Positions 8,626 through 15,162 of a stretch of 34,686 nucleotides of DNA are shown here, in pieces (the first letter of the stretch is position 1; each line of letters opens with the position of its first letter). This stretch comes from Aquificaceae bacterium (GTDB lineage Bacteria > Aquificota > Aquificia > Aquificales > Aquificaceae): NCBI GenBank assembly GCA_025057455.1, contig JANWWY010000015.1, positions 1 through 34,686 of the forward strand, in the 5' to 3' direction. The notes beneath the pieces were generated by a model, which was not told where the DNA came from, did no database searches, and saw only the letters and a program-made list of their open reading frames with translations. The translations under genes were made by a program, and so were the position numbers.

Positions 8626-8653
8626 AGTATATCACAACAGTCAAAAGCCTCAA
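8626..8653 (-). promoter_or_regulatory. tonB promoter with near-leaderless start
   Basis: On the minus strand TTGAGG (8653-8648), a 16-nt spacer and TATACT (8631-8626) are seen. Transcription should start about 3 nt before the tonB ATG at 8616. There is no SD. Confidence 0.55.
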
Positions 8654-8679
8654 AAAGCGTGTCTTAGAAGGTTAAACAG

Positions 8680-8685
8680 TATAAT
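8680..8685 (+). promoter_or_regulatory. gpsA -10 box (TATAAT), leaderless start expected
   Basis: A perfect TATAAT ends 8 nt before the gpsA ATG at 8694. The start of transcription would be at about 8692. No SD is present and the -35 region is weak. Confidence 0.55.
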
Positions 8686-8693
8686 TAACAATC

Positions 8694-9674
8694 ATGAAAT
8701 TTTCCGTTTTGGGTGGTGGGCGCTGGGGAACAGCCTTGTCCCTACATCTTGGCAGGCTTGGACACGATGTTTTGGTGTTTGAAAGAAACGAGGGCGTTGT
8801 AGAGCTTTTAAACAAGGGCTTACATCCATACATAGAGGGAATAACTCTGAAAAGAGTCAGAGCAAGTCAGGACTTGAAAGAGGTCCTCAGCTTTTCGGCG
8901 TATGTTATTATCGCTTTGCCAGTTCAGGCAATAGACAAGGTGTTGAGGGAAGAGGATATAAGCGGTAAGGTCTTTATATCCGCCTCAAAAGGTTTAGAGG
9001 TTAGCACCAACAGAAGGGTTTCCCAGATAATACGGGATATAAACCCAGATGCAAAGGTTTTTTGTCTTTCTGGTCCATCCTTTGCTGCTGAAGTTTCCAA
9101 GGGACTCCCTACAGCCTTAGTGCTGGCGGGAAACGACTTAGAGGAAATGGAAAGGATAAGGGTGGCCATTAGCTCTGAAACTTTCAGGGTTTATCTTTCT
9201 CAGGACCTTGTTGGTGTAGAGCTTGGGGGAGCTCTTAAAAATGTTATTGCCATAGCCTGTGGTATTTCTGACGGTCTTGGCTTTGGAGAGAATGCAAGGG
9301 CTTCTCTAATAACACGTGGACTGGCGGAAATGGTCAGAATTGGCGTTGCGCTGGGTGCAAAAAGAGAGACCTTCTACGGTCTTTCTGGTGTTGGTGACCT
9401 TTTCTTGACAGCCAGCTCCTCGCAATCTAGAAACAGGAGCTTTGGATATATGTTAGGGCAGGGGCTTTCTGTAGAAGAAGCTCTCAAAGCTCTCAACCAA
9501 ACCGTGGAGGGCATTCATACGGTTAGGGCAGTTTATGAGCTTTCGAGGAAAAATAACCTACATGCACCAATTAGTCTTGCTGTTTACAGGGCTGTGGTTG
9601 AGAAGGTTGACCCGCGTCAGGTAGCTCTTGACCTTCTAAGGAGACCTCCTCAAAATCCCTTTGAAAGTGTATAA
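8694..9674 (+). CDS. gpsA: NAD(P)-dependent glycerol-3-phosphate dehydrogenase
   Basis: This 326-residue cytoplasmic enzyme reduces dihydroxyacetone phosphate to sn-glycerol 3-phosphate for phospholipid synthesis. The Rossmann motif GGGRWGTAL (7-15), K99 in ISASKG, CLSGPSFAAE and the catalytic K182 in GGALKNVIA are present. SLITRGLAEM and the GLSGVGDLFLT segment complete the family pattern. It is divergent from tonB with only 77 bp between start codons. It lacks an SD and is predicted to be leaderless. Its last 104 bases overlap a small antisense zinc-ribbon gene. Confidence 0.96.
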   Translation: MKFSVLGGGRWGTALSLHLGRLGHDVLVFERNEGVVELLNKGLHPYIEGITLKRVRASQDLKEVLSFSAYVIIALPVQAIDKVLREEDISGKVFISASKGLEVSTNRRVSQIIRDINPDAKVFCLSGPSFAAEVSKGLPTALVLAGNDLEEMERIRVAISSETFRVYLSQDLVGVELGGALKNVIAIACGISDGLGFGENARASLITRGLAEMVRIGVALGAKRETFYGLSGVGDLFLTASSSQSRNRSFGYMLGQGLSVEEALKALNQTVEGIHTVRAVYELSRKNNLHAPISLAVYRAVVEKVDPRQVALDLLRRPPQNPFESV

Positions 9675-9780
9675 GCTCACCATAAAAGTAGTACTCACCA
9701 CAGGCTTCACACCTGTATATACCGCCTCCACAGCATTCAATTATCTCAAGCAGTGCTCCACACCTGGGACAAGTTTCCAT
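9571..9780 (-). CDS. small zinc-ribbon protein, unknown function
   Basis: This 69-residue protein has C4-P-R-C7, C16-C17 and C24-E-A-C27, the pattern of a two-knuckle zinc ribbon. An acidic and then Gln/Pro-rich tail follows. The first 35 codons lie outside gpsA. The tail is antisense to the end of gpsA, which may explain its odd composition. No SD is visible before the ATG. It may be a small regulator or rubredoxin-like protein, but no function can be assigned. Cysteine spacing and start position support a real gene, though moderately. Confidence 0.55.
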   Translation of the reverse strand: METCPRCGALLEIIECCGGGIYRCEACGEYYFYGELIHFQRDFEEVSLEGQELPDAGQPSQPQPCKQQD

Positions 9781-9857
9781 GACTTATAATTTATCCGTTC
9801 CACTGTTCTTAACCATATAACTATAGCCATCAGTTTCAGTAAACCTTGAGTAAGCCT

Positions 9858-9863
9858 TATAAT
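9858..9863 (+). promoter_or_regulatory. -10 box (TATAAT) of the PerM-like gene
   Basis: TATAAT ends 8 nt before the GTG start at 9872, again without an SD. The possible -35 (TTCAGT at 9835-9840, 17-nt spacing) is weak. Confidence 0.5.
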
Positions 9864-9871
9864 CTTTTCCT

Positions 9872-10936
9872 GTGAGAGAAAAGGTATTCTTATATTTCCT
9901 TTTAGGTATTACAGGCTTTTTTACTGCTCTGGCTCTTTTGATGCTCTCACCCTTCTTAAAGCCTATACTTTGGGCAATTATATTTGCCTTAGTCCTCTAT
10001 CCAGTCCACATGAAACTCTCAAGGAAGATGGGCAACACATACTCCGCTCTACTGTTGACCATTATGGTGTTGCTCCTTGTGGTCATTCCCTTTAGTCTTG
10101 TGCTGACCCTTGCCATAAGGCAATCCATAGACCTATTCCAACTGGCTGTAAACCTTACACAAAATAGTTCTTACTTAGACTTCTTAAACAGGCTTCTCCA
10201 TCATCCAGTTATAGAGAGGTTTTTAGAAGAGGATGAAATAAAGAAAAGATTGTTAGCCTATGTAGAATCTGAGGAGTTTAGGAACATCCTCATAGGCGGC
10301 TTAAGGGATATGGCACAGAGGGGTTTAAACTTACTTGCTTCGCTACTGCCAGCAGTGGGCGCCTTCCTCTTCAAAACCTTTGTCTTTCTGATAACCCTCT
10401 TTTTTATACTAAGGGATGGTTCAAGGTTCGTGGAGTTTGCGGAGCGTTTCCTGCCTATGCACGAAGAAGACATAGAAAAAGTATCCCTTACCATTTATAA
10501 AACGGTTTTAGCCACCGTCTATGGCTCCATAGGCGTAGGCATAGTCCAGAGCTTGTTAGGTTTTGTTGGCTACAAACTGGTAGGTATGGATTATGCAGTC
10601 CTGCTTGCCATGGCAACTTTTATAAGCTCCTTTGTGCCTCCTTTTGGTGCAAGTTTAATTTGGTTCCCCGTAGCCCTCTATACGCTTGGTACCAAAGGAT
10701 TTTACAGCGGACTTTTTATGTTCCTCTATGGTATGCTGGTCATATCCACCATAGATAACTTTGTAAGACCCCTCATAATGAAGATGGGTATCCAAATACC
10801 CTACATAGTACTTTTCTTTTCTATAGTAGGTGGACTGCTTACCTTTGGGTTTGTGGGCATATTCCTGGGACCTATTATTTTCACAACCCTTTTCACTCTT
10901 GCCCTTATATACGAGAAGAGAATACTAAAAAAATAG
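9872..10936 (+). CDS. AI-2E / PerM-family membrane protein
   Basis: This 354-residue integral membrane protein belongs to the AI-2E transporter family, which includes TqsA, YdiK, PerM and Na+/H+ antiporter-like members. Two hydrophobic segments near the N-terminus (about 5-50) are followed by one at 65-85, then a soluble stretch rich in charged residues (about 95-150). A cluster of C-terminal helices includes FLGPIIFTTLFTLALIYEKR. The GTG start is chosen because the -10 box lies just before it and the frame fits the N-terminal helix. Its substrate cannot be predicted. It ends 4 bp from the convergent HTH gene with no obvious terminator. Confidence 0.85.
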   Translation: MREKVFLYFLLGITGFFTALALLMLSPFLKPILWAIIFALVLYPVHMKLSRKMGNTYSALLLTIMVLLLVVIPFSLVLTLAIRQSIDLFQLAVNLTQNSSYLDFLNRLLHHPVIERFLEEDEIKKRLLAYVESEEFRNILIGGLRDMAQRGLNLLASLLPAVGAFLFKTFVFLITLFFILRDGSRFVEFAERFLPMHEEDIEKVSLTIYKTVLATVYGSIGVGIVQSLLGFVGYKLVGMDYAVLLAMATFISSFVPPFGASLIWFPVALYTLGTKGFYSGLFMFLYGMLVISTIDNFVRPLIMKMGIQIPYIVLFFSIVGGLLTFGFVGIFLGPIIFTTLFTLALIYEKRILKK

Positions 10937-10940
10937 AGAG

Positions 10941-11579
10941 CTACTCCAGACCGTGCATCTTGAGATTTTCTCTGATGCGATGAAGAAGCTCTGCTGGGTT
11001 TCTTATTGGGTATTCAAGCTCCTGTAGCACCTCTGCTGCGGTCCTACCTTTTATGTAAATTCCCTCAAGCTTGTCCTTTAAACTGTCCGCAGATTCAATG
11101 GGGAAGTCTGTTCCTCTGAGCCTTTTTAAGACCATGTATGCCCAAGGTATGTCCAAGGCATGGGCAACCCTTTCACAGTACTGAAGAAAGACGCTGGATT
11201 CTTCGTGTCCTTCCTTGACCAGCCTATAGGCAAGCTTGGCAATACCTCCTGCGGTGTGAACCTTGAGGTCTTTCCTTTCTTCCTCCAAGAGTTCTTCAAC
11301 TCTTTTGAGCTTTTCCATTGCGGTGGATGGGTCCGCTCTTAGTATGTTCCTTACCGTTTGCTCCGTCAAACCTACCTTTTGAGCTATCTCCGCATCTGTC
11401 TTGTAGTACTCTTCTCTTAGGACTACGCAGTAAACTGCTCTTGCCAAGGAAGGAAGCCAGGTAAGGGTCTTGTACTCTGCAAGCTTTGAAAGGCCACCAA
11501 GAACATCAATGGATTTGAGGAAGACTCTCATGACAAGGGCTTCCAAGTCTTTTTCAACAGGCTCCGCTATGACTACCAT
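10941..11579 (-). CDS. HTH-containing protein, probable regulator of unknown role
   Basis: This 212-residue protein carries a helix-turn-helix at about 60-82 (KTDAEIAQKVGLTEQTVRNIL). Predicted helical regions lie on both sides and a C-terminal segment has GRTAAEVLQELEYPI. It resembles the probable regulatory-domain proteins found in Aquificales and archaea, but that is from memory and uncertain. The ATG at 11579 has a perfect AGGAGGTG seven bases upstream. A longer frame extends into the tRNA and is rejected. It lies 23 nt behind tRNA-Pro, so it probably shares a transcript with rpsA, the HU-like gene and the tRNA. Confidence 0.75.
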   Translation of the reverse strand: MVVIAEPVEKDLEALVMRVFLKSIDVLGGLSKLAEYKTLTWLPSLARAVYCVVLREEYYKTDAEIAQKVGLTEQTVRNILRADPSTAMEKLKRVEELLEEERKDLKVHTAGGIAKLAYRLVKEGHEESSVFLQYCERVAHALDIPWAYMVLKRLRGTDFPIESADSLKDKLEGIYIKGRTAAEVLQELEYPIRNPAELLHRIRENLKMHGLE

Positions 11580-11602
11580 AGTACACCTCCTTTTTTTATA
11601 AA

Positions 11603-11675
11603 TCGGGGTGACGGGACTTGAACCCGTGACCTCTGGCCCCCCATGCCAGCGCGCTTCCGCCTGCGCCACACCCCG
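11603..11675 (-). tRNA. tRNA-Pro(GGG)
   Basis: A 73-nt cloverleaf is complete. The acceptor is CGGGGTG/CACCCCG, the D-stem GCGC, the anticodon stem CTGGC/GCCAG with loop ATGGGGG (anticodon GGG), and the T-arm ACGGG-TTCAAGT-CCCGT. The discriminator is A and CCA is not encoded. It lies 7 nt after the HU-like gene and 23 nt before the HTH gene on the same strand. This requires processing of a mixed mRNA-tRNA transcript unless it has its own promoter. Confidence 0.95.
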
Positions 11676-11682
11676 TTGGAAA

Positions 11683-11925
11683 TTACATTTTAGACCTATT
11701 AATGCCAGATTTCAACCTCAGGAGTACCTTCTTGCTGGGTCTAAACACTATACGCCTGCTACCCCTTTTAAAGCTACCAAATCCAGATACTTTTAAGCCA
11801 TCTTCAGAGACTATAGCCTGTTTCATTTTCTCTATGAGAAAGTTCACCATACGGTATACTTTCTTTTTAGAGTACTTAGGGAAGTATTCTTCGTGCAACC
11901 TCTGAGTGAGGGTCTTTTTTTTCAT
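11683..11925 (-). CDS. shortened HU/IHF-family DNA-binding protein lacking the beta arm
   Basis: This 80-residue protein has the HU helical body (KKKVYRMVNFLIEKMKQAI) and the sheet motif VSGFGSF (46-52). Between GFGSF and the C-terminal FRPSKKVLLRL only 8 residues (KRGSRRIV) remain, where HU has about 28. The Arg-rich arm and its proline tip (RNPxTG) are therefore missing. The C-terminus is very basic. It overlaps the rpsA stop by ATGA. The rpsA-IHF linkage matches the E. coli rpsA-ihfB order, which supports homology. Without the arm, intercalation and strong bending are not expected; backbone binding or dimer-only roles remain possible. Confidence 0.8.
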   Translation of the reverse strand: MKKKTLTQRLHEEYFPKYSKKKVYRMVNFLIEKMKQAIVSEDGLKVSGFGSFKRGSRRIVFRPSKKVLLRLKSGINRSKM

Positions 11926-13499
11926 ATTTTCATCTTCTTCTTGAGTATGTCTCCCAAGGTAAAGCCCTTGTCAGAGCTTCCCGTTGTTATGATTTCCTCT
12001 TTCTCTTTCTTCTCCTCTTCCTTCATGCTAAGGGTTATCTTCTCTGGAGAGAGTTCTATAATCTTAACCTCTAACTCTTGCCCCTCTTGAAGCTTTACGC
12101 CCTTAGGTACCTCTGATATAGGTAAAAGACCATCTATACCTTCCGGAAACTGCAAGAAGGCACCAAAGGGATGCACGCTTTTAACAGTAAGTTTTACCTT
12201 ACTGCCAACCTTGTAGTTTTTGACCACCTTTTCCCATGGGTTCTCCATCAGTTGCTTCAGACCCAGCTTGACAAACTTATTATCCAAACCAAGAACTGCA
12301 AATTCGAGGTTTTGACCAACTTGAAGAACATCCTCAACTCTGCCGGGCTTTACCCAGGCAAGGTCGCTCCTATGAACAACTCCATAGGTGTTTTCTTCCA
12401 GCTTTACTATAGCCTTTGCACCCTCTATTCTCTCCACAGTACCCCTTACCCTGCTACCAACAGGGTTCTTTTTTAGGAATTCTTCCCAAGGCTTGGGAAG
12501 GGTCCTCTTTATACTGAGAATTAGTTTGTGCCTTTTTGGGTCAAAGTCTAAAACTTCAGCAGACACCCTGTCTCCCTTTCTGTAAGTGCTCCCGTCGTAG
12601 GATATCTCCTCCTTGGGCACATAACCCTCTACACCTTCCATGACTTCAACCAGAAGACCGTTTTCCTTTACCTCTACTACTCTACCGCTGACAATCTGAC
12701 CCTTCTTTATAAGTTCTTCCGCTTTTAGCCATGGGTTTTCCTTCATATCCTTCAGGCTTACAAACACAAACTGCCCATCCTTTGGAATTCTCTTTATCTT
12801 TACTTTTAGCCTTTCATCAATCTCTGTGTAGTTGTACGGGTTTTTGTCCCTTCCCCAGCTTAGCTCTTCGAGGGGGAGGAAAGCCCTGAGAACATTACCC
12901 ACGAGTAAAGTAATACCCTTATCTGGGTCTATCTTGATAACCCTACCTTCTACCACATCACCCACTTTTAACTTTGATAGAAGCTTTGTCCTCTTCTTTT
13001 CGTCTTGAGCTTTCAGATAGTCCTTCTGAGATAACACCACCTTCAAACCGCCATTTTCCCTGCTTAGCTCCGCTATTTTTGCTACTATCTTTTTGCCTTC
13101 TTTGAGATTTTTGGCAGCTTCTTTTGCAGGAAGAAAGGTTCTAAGACCGCTCACATCCACTATGTAGCCATCTTCCGTTTTTTCTACCACAGTACCCGTG
13201 ATAAATTTACCCTTTTCATAACAAGCTTTCAAAAATCCTGTGAGCTTTTCCTCTAAGTACCTTCTGTATGAAAGGAGAGGAGACCCACCTCTTGTGAACC
13301 TAATAAGAACAGCCTTTATTTCATCCCCGACCTTTGCCTCTGGTAGGTCCTCCTTTGGCAGTATTCCCTCTACTTTGTAGCCTATATCCACGTATAGATT
13401 CCTATCGTCAACTTTTACTACCTTCCCCTTTACCACTTCTCCCCTTCTTATCTCTCTTAGCTCTAAACTTTCCTGTAAGAGTTTTTCAAACTCACCCAT
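11922..13499 (-). CDS. rpsA: ribosomal protein S1
   Basis: This 525-residue protein (from the ATG at 13499) has six S1 RNA-binding repeats, starting near residues 19, 98, 180, 264, 350 and 434. Repeats 3 and 6 have the classic VxGxV-like openings. S1 delivers mRNA to the 30S subunit and melts structure, and in bacteria it contributes to initiation on mRNAs with weak SDs. That is relevant to the many leaderless starts predicted here, although leaderless mRNAs are generally S1-independent. An upstream in-frame TTG (13511) exists, but GGAGG lies six bases before the ATG, so the ATG is preferred. It is followed by the HU-like gene with a 4-nt overlap. Confidence 0.93.
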   Translation of the reverse strand: MGEFEKLLQESLELREIRRGEVVKGKVVKVDDRNLYVDIGYKVEGILPKEDLPEAKVGDEIKAVLIRFTRGGSPLLSYRRYLEEKLTGFLKACYEKGKFITGTVVEKTEDGYIVDVSGLRTFLPAKEAAKNLKEGKKIVAKIAELSRENGGLKVVLSQKDYLKAQDEKKRTKLLSKLKVGDVVEGRVIKIDPDKGITLLVGNVLRAFLPLEELSWGRDKNPYNYTEIDERLKVKIKRIPKDGQFVFVSLKDMKENPWLKAEELIKKGQIVSGRVVEVKENGLLVEVMEGVEGYVPKEEISYDGSTYRKGDRVSAEVLDFDPKRHKLILSIKRTLPKPWEEFLKKNPVGSRVRGTVERIEGAKAIVKLEENTYGVVHRSDLAWVKPGRVEDVLQVGQNLEFAVLGLDNKFVKLGLKQLMENPWEKVVKNYKVGSKVKLTVKSVHPFGAFLQFPEGIDGLLPISEVPKGVKLQEGQELEVKIIELSPEKITLSMKEEEKKEKEEIITTGSSDKGFTLGDILKKKMKI

Positions 13500-13529
13500 A
13501 CGTTCCTCCAAGAATTCTTTATTATAACA

Positions 13530-14972
13530 CTATCCTTTCAAAGTGCCTAAGGGTTTAAACCTTGCCACCAGCCTTGCTATTCCAAGGCTATGAACTACCA
13601 TGGCAACCTCTGAAACATCCTTGTAGGCTTGAGGTATCTCCTCGGCAACTGTACCCTTACCCCTTGCCACCACAACAAGACCGCTCAGCACCTTTTCAAG
13701 TCCTTCCTTTCTTACGAATTCCTTTGCCTTTGTCCTTGACATGAGCCTCCCAGCACCATGGCAAGCACTTCCAAAGCTCATACTCATGCTCTTTTCCTGC
13801 CCAACTAACAAGAAAGAATACCTGCCCACATCACCCGGTAGTAAAACAGGTTGACCAATATCTCTGTAGGCTAATGGCACATCTGGGTTATGAGGTGGAA
13901 AGGCTCTCGTTGCCCCCTTTCGGTGAACTAAAACCTTTTTTATCTTCCCGTCCACCTTGTGCTCTTCCACCTTTCCAATGTTGTGGGCAAGGTCGTAGAT
14001 TAGCCTGTAGCCAAGTTCTTCCCAGGAAAGACCAAAGAATTTTCTCACCGTATCCGCAGTAAGATAGCCAAGTATCTGTCTGTTGGCAAAGGCGTAGTTT
14101 GCTGCGGAATTCATAGCTTTGAAATAGTCCTGACCTTCGGGAGAGCTGAAAGGCATACAAGCTAATTGCATGTCTGGTATTTCTATGTTGTACTTTTTGA
14201 GTGCATCCTTAGCCACCTTAAGGTAGTCTACGCAGACCTGATGACCAAACCCCCTTGAACCGGAGTGGACCATTATAGTTATTTGTCCAAGAGTAAGACC
14301 GAGCTTTTCCGCAGTTTCCTCATCGTATACTTCGTCCACATACTGCACTTCAACAAAGTGATTTCCAGAGCCTACGGTTCCAAGTTCATCTGAACCCCTC
14401 TGAAAGGCAAATTCTGAAACCTTAGAGGGGTCGGCATTAGGAAGGGCTCCACCACTTTCAATATGATTGAGGTCTTCCTCAAAGCCAAAACCTTTTTCTA
14501 CCGCCCAGCGGGCACCCTTTACCGCTACCTCAGATAGCTCCTCCTTTGATAGCTTCAGCTTGCCAGTAGAACCAACACCTGCTGGGACATTTTTCAGTAT
14601 CTCCTGCATAAGTTCTTTTCTGACAGGCTGGACCTTCTCGGCGGTGAGGTTTGTGGCTATAAGTCTCACACCGCAGTTAATGTCGTAACCTATAGAACCG
14701 GGGCTTATTATACCCTTCCCTATATCCGTTGCCATTATGCCACCGACAGGAAAGCCATAACCCACATGCACATCGGGCATGACGAAGATAGCCTTTTCTA
14801 CACCTGGCAGTGTGGCAGCATTGCCCGCCTGTCTTATGGCATCTTCTTCAAGAAGTTCAAAGAGCCTATCACTAAGATAAAAGTATACTGGAACCTTTTG
14901 CCCTTGAAGTGTATTCTCGGGAAGTTTATAAACAAAATCTGAGACTTTTATTAGGCTTTCCTTCAGGCTCAT
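13530..14972 (-). CDS. rtcB: RtcB RNA-splicing ligase
   Basis: This 480-residue GTP- and Mn-dependent ligase joins 2',3'-cyclic-phosphate (or 3'-phosphate) and 5'-OH RNA ends. Visible metal ligands and motifs are DINCG (D97, C100), GSGNHF (H205), HSGSRG (H236), H330 and the guanylylated H405 in SACHGAGR. No intein is present. The likely job is RNA repair or tRNA maturation. No archease partner is in the window. The first ATG is used, with no SD and a -10 box 9 nt away, so leaderless initiation is likely. It is 30 nt upstream of rpsA and likely leads that unit. Confidence 0.96.
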   Translation of the reverse strand: MSLKESLIKVSDFVYKLPENTLQGQKVPVYFYLSDRLFELLEEDAIRQAGNAATLPGVEKAIFVMPDVHVGYGFPVGGIMATDIGKGIISPGSIGYDINCGVRLIATNLTAEKVQPVRKELMQEILKNVPAGVGSTGKLKLSKEELSEVAVKGARWAVEKGFGFEEDLNHIESGGALPNADPSKVSEFAFQRGSDELGTVGSGNHFVEVQYVDEVYDEETAEKLGLTLGQITIMVHSGSRGFGHQVCVDYLKVAKDALKKYNIEIPDMQLACMPFSSPEGQDYFKAMNSAANYAFANRQILGYLTADTVRKFFGLSWEELGYRLIYDLAHNIGKVEEHKVDGKIKKVLVHRKGATRAFPPHNPDVPLAYRDIGQPVLLPGDVGRYSFLLVGQEKSMSMSFGSACHGAGRLMSRTKAKEFVRKEGLEKVLSGLVVVARGKGTVAEEIPQAYKDVSEVAMVVHSLGIARLVARFKPLGTLKG

Positions 14973-14981
14973 ATGTATTAA

Positions 14982-15010
14982 ATTATGCCTCTAAAGGTGT
15001 ATTTCTACAA
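14982..15010 (-). promoter_or_regulatory. rtcB promoter with near-leaderless start
   Basis: On the minus strand TTGTAG (15010-15005), a 17-nt spacer and CATAAT (14987-14982) are seen. Nine bases separate the -10 box from the rtcB ATG. No SD is present. Confidence 0.5.
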
Positions 15011-15054
15011 CCAGACACTTTAAACTAAAAGCCCTTACGGTTATAGAAGCTTGG

Positions 15055-15081
15055 CGGTTCACACCATTTAAGTGAGAACGG
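15055..15081. repeat. imperfect 27-bp dyad between hydrogenase large subunit and rtcB genes
   Basis: CGGTTCACAC (15055-15064), a 7-nt centre and GTGAGAACGG (15072-15081) pair at 8 of 10 positions. It lies about 45 bp upstream of the predicted rtcB -35 and could be an operator. It could also be an RNA hairpin downstream of the hydrogenase operon. No T-run follows, so a terminator is unlikely. Confidence 0.35.
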
Positions 15082-15162
15082 ACAACAAAGGGGACAATAG
15101 CAACCACATTAATAGACAATTAGCCTTAGCGTTAAGGGGCATCGGTAAGCTACTGTTGAACT

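Noticed and set aside
11580-11669. N-terminal extension of the HTH protein (starts MAQAEARWHG)
   Set aside because: It reads through the tRNA-Pro gene, and the ATG at 11579 has a perfect SD.
13500-13511. TTG start for rpsA four codons upstream
   Set aside because: The GGAGG that would serve the ATG at 13499 is inside that extension.
13888-14160. Other-frame reading frames within rtcB, purL, gyrA and other genes
   Set aside because: They overlap strong conserved genes on the other strand or frame and show no domain or SD support.
15065-15139. 24-codon minus-strand frame after the hydrogenase large subunit gene
   Set aside because: It is short, hydrophobic and has no SD; nothing supports translation.
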